Under the pieces are notes generated by a model. The model saw nothing but the letters and a program-made list of their open reading frames with translations. It had not been told where the DNA came from and made no database searches. A stretch of 11,934 bases of DNA, taken from positions 4,334-16,267 of the forward strand of contig DGKH01000062.1 of the NCBI GenBank assembly GCA_002386945.1, in the 5' to 3' direction. A program made the position numbers and the translations under genes. The stretch comes from Proteobacteria bacterium UBA4575. GTDB taxonomy: Bacteria > Pseudomonadota > Gammaproteobacteria > UBA4575. Below are positions 1-5,925 of the stretch, piece after piece. How positions within the stretch are numbered: the stretch's first letter is position 1; each line of letters opens with the position of its first letter.

Positions 1-15
1 AGTGTTATAGATTAA

Positions 16-396
16 TTAGGCTGTCGCATTATCTGCAAATTCGGCTTGAGTCTGCAGTAGGGTGATCACGCAATGGTTAATTTCGGTGAAATAATCTTGA
101 TCTGTCGCAAAATGCTCGCTATCTTCGTAAAAAAACAGTCCGCGGAATTCTTTTTTACCCGCTTTGACGATCAGAAAGGTGCAATCTTCAGCTTGCCATA
201 CCACGGTTGGGTAGGATGCACTTTCGGTGCTAATCTCGTTTAATTCTAGCTCGACATCCGCAATTTCTATAGCGATGACCTCGTCTGGCCAGCGTTGATC
301 GATATGGCTCTGCACTTGCTGCGTTTCGATCGCGTCAAAGTCAGTGATTTTGGTCATAATTAATGAGTTGCGTTTAATACCGGCATGGGCAGCCAT
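16..396 (-). CDS. Hypothetical protein, small, acidic
   Basis: I do not recognise this protein of up to 126 residues. It is acidic, has no signal peptide and no membrane segment, and looks like a small soluble cytoplasmic protein. Its middle alternates hydrophobic and charged stretches (VVWQAEDCTFLIVKAGKKEF and then LFFYEDSE), which suggests a beta-rich core followed by a helical C-terminus. The start is uncertain. The ATG at 394-396 gives the longest form, while an in-frame ATG at 355-357 begins MTKITDFDAIE and looks more like a natural N-terminus. Neither has a clear Shine-Dalgarno sequence. The gene diverges from adk across a 66-base gap, so the two probably have separate promoters there. 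Its coding reality is supported by full-length uninterrupted frame, sensible composition and the absence of any competing frame. Function unknown. Confidence 0.72.
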   Translation of the reverse strand: MAAHAGIKRNSLIMTKITDFDAIETQQVQSHIDQRWPDEVIAIEIADVELELNEISTESASYPTVVWQAEDCTFLIVKAGKKEFRGLFFYEDSEHFATDQDYFTEINHCVITLLQTQAEFADNATA

Positions 397-444
397 GTAG
401 GTATATGTAAAATATTGGGCTACTGATTTAAATTAATCCGCTAA

Positions 445-1116
<672 letters not shown>

Positions 1117-1138
1117 GGCCTAGGACAAAAGCTTAGGC

Positions 1139-1489
1139 ATGGACGTACTACTTACTTTAGCGATAGTCGTTGTATTGGTATGGCTGTGGCTAGATGGCAC
1201 TCGTTCACGTGAGTTTGCAATACGGCATTGTCGTGAATTTAGTGAAGGCAATCGTGTGCAGTTCTTGGATCAGTCGATTCATCAGAGCAAAATGCGATTT
1301 GCCCGCGGACGTTCCGGCAGGATAGGGCTGAGACGCTTTTATGTGTTTGAGTTTAGTATCAACGGAGCCGATCGTTATAGCGGTGTCGCAGTGGAGTTTG
1401 GTAACCGCATTGAATATCTCTCACTGTTACATCCACAGGGTGAGATTATCCAAGGTGATCGACGTTTAGCTGGACTACCGAGAGACTAA
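1139..1489 (+). CDS. DUF3301 family membrane-anchored protein
   Basis: This 116-residue protein fits the DUF3301 family, a group of uncharacterised gammaproteobacterial proteins. A single hydrophobic helix at about residues 2-18 (LLTLAIVVVLVWLWL) is followed by the short DGTRSREFAIRHC segment and a basic, beta-rich soluble domain with the family-like stretch LRRFYVFEFSINGADRYSG at about 68-86. I infer an inner-membrane anchor with the soluble domain in the cytoplasm, because positive charge is concentrated after the helix. No catalytic motif is visible. It begins 22 nt after the adk stop codon and has no strong ribosome binding site, which suggests it depends on translation or transcription from adk. 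The molecular role of the family is not known to me. Confidence 0.85.
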   Translation: MDVLLTLAIVVVLVWLWLDGTRSREFAIRHCREFSEGNRVQFLDQSIHQSKMRFARGRSGRIGLRRFYVFEFSINGADRYSGVAVEFGNRIEYLSLLHPQGEIIQGDRRLAGLPRD

Positions 1490-1596
1490 ATGTTTCTAGT
1501 ACAGGCTTACTTTGAGAGCCGTTTTATTGTGTTAAGGTTATTTTATTCATGACCTAGGCTTGATCGCACTGCGATTAGCCGCAAGAGCATGTGTAA

Positions 1597-1621
1597 TTAG
1601 TGACTAAACAGTATTAGTCAC
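1597..1621. promoter_or_regulatory. Nested inverted repeats upstream of sseA
   Basis: TTAGTGACTAA at 1597-1607 is an 11-base palindrome with centre G. The half GTGACTAA (1600-1607) also pairs perfectly with TTAGTCAC at 1614-1621 across a 6-base spacer. The result is three TTAGT-type half-sites in 25 bases. It lies 63 bases before the sseA start. It could be an operator for an unidentified dimeric repressor or an RNA hairpin. No T-run follows, so a simple terminator is unlikely. Confidence 0.4.
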
Positions 1622-1638
1622 ATCAAATTTAAGATTGG

Positions 1639-1656
1639 CTTAGACATCGCTCTAAG
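1639..1656. promoter_or_regulatory. Second inverted repeat upstream of sseA
   Basis: CTTAGA (1639-1644) and TCTAAG (1651-1656) form a perfect 6-base inverted repeat with a 6-base spacer, the same spacer length as the repeat just upstream. It lies 27 bases before the sseA ATG and 17 bases before its GAGG ribosome binding site. It may be an operator, or a 5' leader hairpin affecting translation. No regulator is identified. Confidence 0.3.
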
Positions 1657-1683
1657 TCAGCGCATTAAAAGTAGAGGATAAGC

Positions 1684-2532
1684 ATGGCGTTTAATACGAT
1701 TATTTCAGCACAAGAGCTGGCAAAGATTGTGGGCAATGAAGATGTACGTGTATTCGATTGTCGCTTTAGTTTGAAAGACCCTGAGGGTGGTTTAAAGGCC
1801 TACCAATCTGGGCATATCGCAGGCGCACAACGTGCTGATATGGATACTCAATTATCTTCAGCGATGACCGAGACCTCAGGGCGTCACCCGATTCCACAGG
1901 CTGAGGTGTTGGCCGAGCAGTTACGTGCTTGGGGCATCAGTAAAGATACCCAAGTGATTGCCTATGACGATATGTTTGGTGCCTTTGGTTCACGTCTATG
2001 GTGGCTTCTACGTTGGTTAGGCCACGAGAATGTTGCCGTATTAGATGGTGGTTTGAAGACTTGGCAGGAAGCTGGCATGGACTTGGTTACTGATGAAGCA
2101 AGCTATGCCGCTGGTGATTTTCAGGCAGCAGTCAATGACGCTTGGGTGATGGATGTTGATAGCGTCGAAGCCCAGCTAGCAGCAGGTGAAATCACCTTGG
2201 TTGATGCAAGGCCAGCAGATCGCTTTACGGGTAAGGATCAGCAAACGGATCCAGTGCCAGGGCATGTGCCGGGCGCGCAGAGTCTACCGTTTGGTGGCAA
2301 TCTCACCAGTGATGGAAAGTTTCAGTCAGCTGAAGCATTGAATCAGCGTTTTGCTGAAGTGATCCCACAGGGTGATGTGGCTCAATTAGTCAATATGTGT
2401 GGTTCAGGTGTGACTGCTTGTCATAATCTATTGGCGCAAAAGATTGCTGGCTACCAGCCTGCACGATTATTTATTGGTTCTTGGAGCCAGTGGATTCGTG
2501 ATCCAAAGCGTGCGGTTGTTACCGACGTTTAA
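1684..2532 (+). CDS. sseA: 3-mercaptopyruvate sulfurtransferase, SseA-like
   Basis: This 282-residue protein is a two-domain rhodanese. It moves a sulfur atom from a donor such as 3-mercaptopyruvate to a thiol acceptor through a cysteine persulfide. Domain 1 (about 9-130) has DCRFSL near 25-30 and GHIAGA at 43-48. Domain 2 (about 150-275) has VDARPADRF, GHVPGA at 193-198 and the active-site loop CGSGVTAC at 239-246, with Cys239 as the predicted nucleophile. In family knowledge the CGSGVTA loop marks mercaptopyruvate sulfurtransferases, whereas thiosulfate enzymes usually carry CRKGVTA, so I favour the former. No signal peptide is seen, so it should be cytoplasmic. A GAGG site at 1674-1677, 6 nt before the ATG, supports the start. 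It heads a plus-strand cluster with a Nudix hydrolase and a receiver-like protein. Substrate preference is inferred from the loop only. Confidence 0.9.
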   Translation: MAFNTIISAQELAKIVGNEDVRVFDCRFSLKDPEGGLKAYQSGHIAGAQRADMDTQLSSAMTETSGRHPIPQAEVLAEQLRAWGISKDTQVIAYDDMFGAFGSRLWWLLRWLGHENVAVLDGGLKTWQEAGMDLVTDEASYAAGDFQAAVNDAWVMDVDSVEAQLAAGEITLVDARPADRFTGKDQQTDPVPGHVPGAQSLPFGGNLTSDGKFQSAEALNQRFAEVIPQGDVAQLVNMCGSGVTACHNLLAQKIAGYQPARLFIGSWSQWIRDPKRAVVTDV

Positions 2533-2543
2533 TTACTGGCATC

Positions 2544-2570
2544 GGTGTGTGGCGTTCTCTGTCCCACACC
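2544..2570 (+). other. Intergenic hairpin after sseA
   Basis: GGTGTG (2544-2549) pairs with CACACC (2565-2570), and GG at 2551-2552 can pair with CC at 2563-2564 across a single bulged T, leaving a 10-base loop. It begins 11 bases after the sseA stop codon. No T-run follows, so it is not a standard intrinsic terminator. It may slow 3' decay of the sseA message or set relative expression of the next gene. Weak evidence. Confidence 0.3.
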
Positions 2571-2586
2571 ACTAGCCCATAGTTTC

Positions 2587-2591
2587 GAGGA
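2587..2591 (+). promoter_or_regulatory. Ribosome binding site fixing GTG start of Nudix gene
   Basis: GAGGA stands 7 nt before a GTG codon at 2599. This choice places the first zinc cysteine at residue 4, as expected for zinc-ribbon Nudix proteins, and removes an upstream extension of 18 residues that has no family resemblance. Confidence 0.75.
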
Positions 2592-2598
2592 AAGAGTT

Positions 2599-3165
2599 GT
2601 GAAATTCTGTAGTCGCTGTGGTTCTGCTGAGATTGAATCAAAGATTCCTGATGGTGATAATCGGGCACGCTTCTGTTGTCCGGATTGCGGCATAATCTTT
2701 TATGAAAACCCAAAGATTGTTACCGGTTGCGTGGTCACCCACGAAGATAAAGTTCTGCTGTGTAAGCGAGCGATAGAACCGCGTTTAGGTAGCTGGACCT
2801 TGCCAGCAGGTTTCATGGAAAATAATGAAACCATACAACAAGGTGCTGCACGTGAAACCTATGAGGAAGCAACTGCAACAGTCGCTGATCTATCTTTATT
2901 TGCGGTCTATAACCTGACGCATATTAGTCAGGTCTATATGATGTTCCGTGCTGAGTTAGATCGGCCGGAAGCAAGCCCAGGTGTCGAAAGTTTAGAGACC
3001 GAGTTTGTATTAGAGCAAGATATCCCGTGGGATGACCTTGCATTCCCTGTCATCGATGAGACCTTGAAGTTATTTTTTGCGGATCGAAAGGCGGGTGAGT
3101 ACAACGTTCATCATGGTGAAATTACACGCTTAGCTGATCGTACGTTACGCACGACTCGATTCTAA
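2599..3165 (+). CDS. Zinc-ribbon Nudix hydrolase
   Basis: This protein should hydrolyse a nucleoside diphosphate linked to another group, releasing nucleotide monophosphates. From the GTG start it is 188 residues. The N-terminus holds a zinc ribbon with CxxC pairs at Cys4/Cys7 and Cys27/Cys30. The Nudix box is complete: Gly71, five residues, Glu77, seven residues, Arg85-Glu86 and the metal-binding pair Glu89-Glu90. The layout resembles the C-terminal part of NADH pyrophosphatase NudC, but the protein is shorter and the N-terminal NudC domain is missing, so it is better called a NudC-related hydrolase of unknown substrate. ADP-ribose, NADH or FAD are reasonable candidates by family. An upstream in-frame GTG at 2545 would add residues with no family likeness and has no good ribosome binding site. 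It lies between sseA and a receiver-like gene that starts 11 nt after its stop. Confidence 0.92.
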   Translation: MKFCSRCGSAEIESKIPDGDNRARFCCPDCGIIFYENPKIVTGCVVTHEDKVLLCKRAIEPRLGSWTLPAGFMENNETIQQGAARETYEEATATVADLSLFAVYNLTHISQVYMMFRAELDRPEASPGVESLETEFVLEQDIPWDDLAFPVIDETLKLFFADRKAGEYNVHHGEITRLADRTLRTTRF

Positions 3166-3176
3166 TAGGCGCGGCG

Positions 3177-3569
3177 TTGAAGAAATTACTCTCAGTGATT
3201 GAGCTTGGTGGTTATGAGGACTTTTCTAGTCTTTATCAGGAGCTAGGCTATGAAGTCACGCAAGAGATTACGACACGTAAAGCCATTTCACGGCTCAAAC
3301 GTACCAGCTATGATGTTGTGGTCGCCGAGTTTAATTATCAACATACCTTTCGCGATCGTCTTAGTAATTTAGAATCAATTATTGCTGGCATTCAAAAGCA
3401 GAATGCAAAATGCATCGTGATTTACGAAAAAGAGTTTGAAAATCATTTAGCGACTTTACGACAGCAATTTGATTTTAATGCCGAGCTCAGTCTGCCGATT
3501 GCCCGTGAGGATATGCGGCTGGCGTTGCAAGGTTTAGAAGGACGTGAGGCGAGTGCCGCAGTTGAGTAG
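3177..3569 (+). CDS. Receiver-like protein, probable pseudo-receiver, TTG start
   Basis: This 130-residue protein has no function I can name with certainty. Its predicted pattern of alternating strands and helices (KLLSVIEL, helix, YEVTQEI, helix, YDVVVAEF, helix, CIVIYE, helix, LSLPIAREDM) resembles a CheY-type receiver domain. The key residues are not standard. The beta-3 segment ends in AEF with Glu51 at about the place of the phospho-acceptor aspartate, the paired acidic residues after beta-1 are not evident, and the usual lysine before a conserved proline is replaced in LSLP. I infer a phosphorylation-independent pseudo-receiver. There is no output domain, membrane segment or signal peptide. 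The TTG start at 3177 is supported by AGG at 3167-3169, 7 nt upstream, and by the lack of any early in-frame ATG. The gene starts 11 nt after the Nudix stop, so coupling is likely. Confidence 0.82.
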   Translation: MKKLLSVIELGGYEDFSSLYQELGYEVTQEITTRKAISRLKRTSYDVVVAEFNYQHTFRDRLSNLESIIAGIQKQNAKCIVIYEKEFENHLATLRQQFDFNAELSLPIAREDMRLALQGLEGREASAAVE

Positions 3570-3612
3570 GGTGTCGAACCAAACTTAATGGTTAGTGGCT
3601 TGAGTAGTGGTT

Positions 3613-3807
3613 TTAGGCATCGATATCTGGAATCATCTTAGATTCCATTCTTGTGATCAGGTCTTTAATAGCAAGCTTGCGTTTTTTTAGGCGTTTAATC
3701 TGGAGCTGATCAATATGATCATTGCTTGATAAGGCAATGATGGCGGCGTCTAGATCAGCATGCTCAATCTTTAATGCCATGATCTTCGTTACGAATTCAT
3801 TCCCCAT
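3613..3807 (-). CDS. DUF465 (YdcH-like) small protein
   Basis: This 64-residue protein matches the DUF465/YdcH family: a charged N-terminus, then LKIEHADLDAAI, a short acidic linker, and the highly characteristic block LQIKRLKKRKLAIKDLI followed by a short tail ending MIPDIDA. The family is a small all-alpha helical hairpin, probably coiled-coil, of unknown function. The start at 3807 has no clear ribosome binding site; an alternative in-frame ATG at 3780 begins MALKIEHADLD and would give 55 residues. It is the last gene of the minus-strand group trhO, tatD, bolA, and begins 26 nt after the bolA stop codon, so it is probably on the same message. Confidence 0.88.
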   Translation of the reverse strand: MGNEFVTKIMALKIEHADLDAAIIALSSNDHIDQLQIKRLKKRKLAIKDLITRMESKMIPDIDA

Positions 3808-3833
3808 TTTTTTCTAGAGCATCCATTAGCTAT

Positions 3834-4145
3834 TTATTTCCCACCACCAAGGCAGGGTGGTGAATTTGGACTCAGACCATTTTTCTCAGCCCATTCTGTA
3901 GGTGTATAGGTATGCATGGATAATGCATGCACTCCGGTGGCTAACTCGTCGGCTAACAATTGGTTGATTTTACGCTGACGTTTAATCAGCATTTCACCTT
4001 CAAACGCTTCACAGACAACAATTAATTTAAAATGTGATTCTGATCCAGGTGGTACATTGTGCCTACTGCTTTCGTTATGCACCTCTAAGTGCTGAGGTGA
4101 GAATGCTTCCTGTAATTTACTGGTGATACTGTTTTGTACTTGCAT
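3834..4145 (-). CDS. bolA: BolA family protein
   Basis: This 103-residue protein matches BolA itself rather than the shorter IbaG type. The block RHNVPPGSESHFKLIVV at about 28-44 and the helix-turn region VHALSMHTYTPTEW at 72-85 are diagnostic, and it ends in SPPCLGGGK, as in E. coli BolA, which ends SPPCRG and so on. Family knowledge: BolA proteins work with monothiol glutaredoxins as [2Fe-2S] carriers or sensors through a conserved histidine (here His73 or nearby) and take part in stress and cell-shape responses; some bind DNA. The ATG at 4143-4145 has only a weak GAG nearby. It starts 26 nt after the tatD stop codon and is followed 26 nt later by the DUF465 gene, so the regular spacing supports one operon. 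No glutaredoxin gene is in view. Confidence 0.95.
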   Translation of the reverse strand: MQVQNSITSKLQEAFSPQHLEVHNESSRHNVPPGSESHFKLIVVCEAFEGEMLIKRQRKINQLLADELATGVHALSMHTYTPTEWAEKNGLSPNSPPCLGGGK

Positions 4146-4171
4146 TGATTTCTACTCGGGTGGTTATCTTC

Positions 4172-4993
4172 TTATGACTCTTCTGGTACAGCGACCTGCT
4201 CTGTTTGTGTGAGTCCAAGAAAACGTAGTGCGTTGTCCATACTGTAACGGCAAAGTTCAAGCCTGTCATCGCCTCGATGGCGAGCGATATGTTCTGAGAT
4301 ATGCGGTAGATGGCAGGGCTCATTACGTGGATTTTTCGGTTTTGGCCGTAGGCTGCGTGGCAATAGATACGGTGCATCAGTCTCTATTAATAGCTTGTCT
4401 TGTGGGATCAAAGGCACTAATTCATGCAGGTGTTTTCCACGCCTTTCATCGCAGATCCAACCAGTGATGCCGATATAAAAGCCCATCTCGATGTAGCATT
4501 CTAATGCGATGCGGTCACCGGTGAAGCAGTGCACAACGGTTGCTTGTAGCGCGCTATGGTATTCACTAATGATTTCACGAAAGCGATCATGTGCATCACG
4601 TTCATGCAGGAATAGGGGCAGGCCTAACTCGATAGAGAGTTCGATCTGTTGTCTAAAGGCATGCTCTTGTTGTTCTTGTGTTGAGAGGTTGCGATGAAAG
4701 TCTAAGCCAGCTTCACCAATAGCCAATACTTCACTGCGCTGTGCTAATGCTTGTAAATTCGCTCGGGTATTATCTTGCCAGCCCTTGGCATTGTGTGGGT
4801 GTACACCGACAGTCGCGTATAAGTTATGGCTATGTTGGCTACACAATTCAACGGCATGCTGGCTATCTGCAAGATCTGATCCAGCGATTAAGCAATGACT
4901 GACACCAGCATGTTTAGCTCGTTCAAGGATTAGCTCTTGGTCATCCTTGAACTGGCTGCTGGTGAGATTTAGACAGAAATCAAATAGCGCCAT
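4172..4993 (-). CDS. tatD: TatD nuclease
   Basis: This metal-dependent hydrolase has a TIM-barrel fold and 273 residues from the chosen start. It closely resembles E. coli TatD, which is known to have DNase and 3'-5' exonuclease activity with a role in processing damaged DNA. Seen here are NLTSSQF at 9-15, GVHPH at 63-67, GEAGLDF with Glu94, His130 in FLHERDAH, His155 in VVHCFTG, GWICDERRG at 178-186 and Asp206 in ETDAPYL. The first metal motif is not the HxH of most paralogues, which is normal for the true TatD group. The start ATG at 4991-4993 is preferred over an upstream in-frame ATG at 5077 because MALFDFCLNLTSSQF matches the family N-terminus and AGGT lies about 6 nt upstream. It overlaps the end of trhO by 14 nt, which implies translational coupling. 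Confidence 0.95.
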   Translation of the reverse strand: MALFDFCLNLTSSQFKDDQELILERAKHAGVSHCLIAGSDLADSQHAVELCSQHSHNLYATVGVHPHNAKGWQDNTRANLQALAQRSEVLAIGEAGLDFHRNLSTQEQQEHAFRQQIELSIELGLPLFLHERDAHDRFREIISEYHSALQATVVHCFTGDRIALECYIEMGFYIGITGWICDERRGKHLHELVPLIPQDKLLIETDAPYLLPRSLRPKPKNPRNEPCHLPHISEHIARHRGDDRLELCRYSMDNALRFLGLTQTEQVAVPEES

Positions 4994-5858
4994 GGTCGAC
5001 CTGTTTACGTTGCTGACAGGCGGGGCATAGCTCACCCTCTGGCTTGCCAGACTCTGTTTCATCGTTAGCACTAGCAAACATACTGTCTTGTCCTTCTAAA
5101 GATACTTGGCATTCGAGACAAAGTCGCATTGGCTGCGTGCGCAGTTGGCTATCTATAGTGATACGTTCGTCGAAAACAAAACAGTTGCCTTGCCAGTGAC
5201 TGCCACCAGTTTGGCGTAAATATTCAATGATGCCACCGTCTAATTGGTAAACCTGTTTAAAGCCTTGGCTCTCCATATAAGGCCCTGCTTTTTCACAACG
5301 GATGCCGCCGGTACAGAAGGTCACCATCGGTTTGTCTTTATCCAGTTGTGACATCTCTGTTTGGCGTTGCTTTAAGGTCTTGAATTTTTTTAGATTCAAA
5401 TGTTTGGCTGTGGCAAAGCTACCGATCTCATATTCAAAGGTATTACGCATATCGATCAGATTGAAATCGCGCCCTTCATCCAGCCATCGCTTTAGCTTGG
5501 CTGGGCTCAAGTATTGGTGTTCAGATTCTCCAGCATGTACGGTTTCTACGCCTAAGGGCACTAGCTCTTTTTTGGTCTTGAAGTTGAGCTTGCTGTAAGG
5601 GATCTTCTGACAATAGGTTTCATGAAACTTAATGCCGCAAAAACGCGAGTCTTGATCTAGCCTTTGGCGGAAGGTGAGTACCGCCAACAGATTGCCAGCG
5701 ATGCTGATATTAATGCCTTCACTGGCTAAAAATACGGTGCCGAGGATCCCTAGGCCATGTGAAAAGCCCTCAATCTCTAATAGAGTGGCTTGTGTGTCCT
5801 CTACGGGCACGAAACGATAACCTGCGATATGAGTGACTATGGGCGTTAATTGCAGCAT
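4980..5858 (-). CDS. trhO: tRNA uridine(34) hydroxylase, rhodanese family (TrhO/YceA)
   Basis: This 292-residue protein belongs to the YceA/TrhO family, which carries out oxygen-dependent 5-hydroxylation of uridine at wobble position 34 of some tRNAs, on the route to 5-methoxy- or carboxymethoxyuridine. An N-terminal domain (about 1-95) has the FLASEGINISIAG motif near 43-55. The rhodanese domain (about 110-220) has LIDMRNTFEYEIG and the active-site loop CTGGIRCEKAG from Cys182. The C-terminus holds paired cysteines, CLEC at 247-250 and CPAC at 278-281, which could bind zinc. All are expected for the family. The ATG at 5856-5858 has GGGAG upstream, though 11 nt away. It is the first gene of the minus-strand operon, divergent from pepN across 67 bases, and its end overlaps tatD. 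Confidence 0.94.
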   Translation of the reverse strand: MLQLTPIVTHIAGYRFVPVEDTQATLLEIEGFSHGLGILGTVFLASEGINISIAGNLLAVLTFRQRLDQDSRFCGIKFHETYCQKIPYSKLNFKTKKELVPLGVETVHAGESEHQYLSPAKLKRWLDEGRDFNLIDMRNTFEYEIGSFATAKHLNLKKFKTLKQRQTEMSQLDKDKPMVTFCTGGIRCEKAGPYMESQGFKQVYQLDGGIIEYLRQTGGSHWQGNCFVFDERITIDSQLRTQPMRLCLECQVSLEGQDSMFASANDETESGKPEGELCPACQQRKQVDHGAI

Positions 5859-5925
5859 AGTAAAAGGGTCTCCCGGTGAAGGCTGGGCATAGTAACGTAT
5901 TCAATTTGTAAGAAAAATAAAATCA

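Noticed and set aside
3577..3593. AACCA-N7-TGGTT repeat between the convergent receiver-like and DUF465 genes
   Set aside because: Only five base pairs and no clear T-run; this level of pairing is expected by chance.
4228..4467. Open frame on the plus strand inside tatD
   Set aside because: It lies wholly opposite a well-supported gene, resembles no family and has no ribosome binding site; it is a shadow frame.
4991..4993. TatD appears to lack the HxH metal motif at its N-terminus
   Set aside because: The E. coli TatD protein likewise starts with a NLTSSQF-type segment in place of HxH, so this is normal for the group and not a defect.
5859..5925. Search for paired promoters in the 67-base trhO-pepN gap
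   Set aside because: No -35/-10 pair with suitable spacing was convincing on either strand, so none is annotated.
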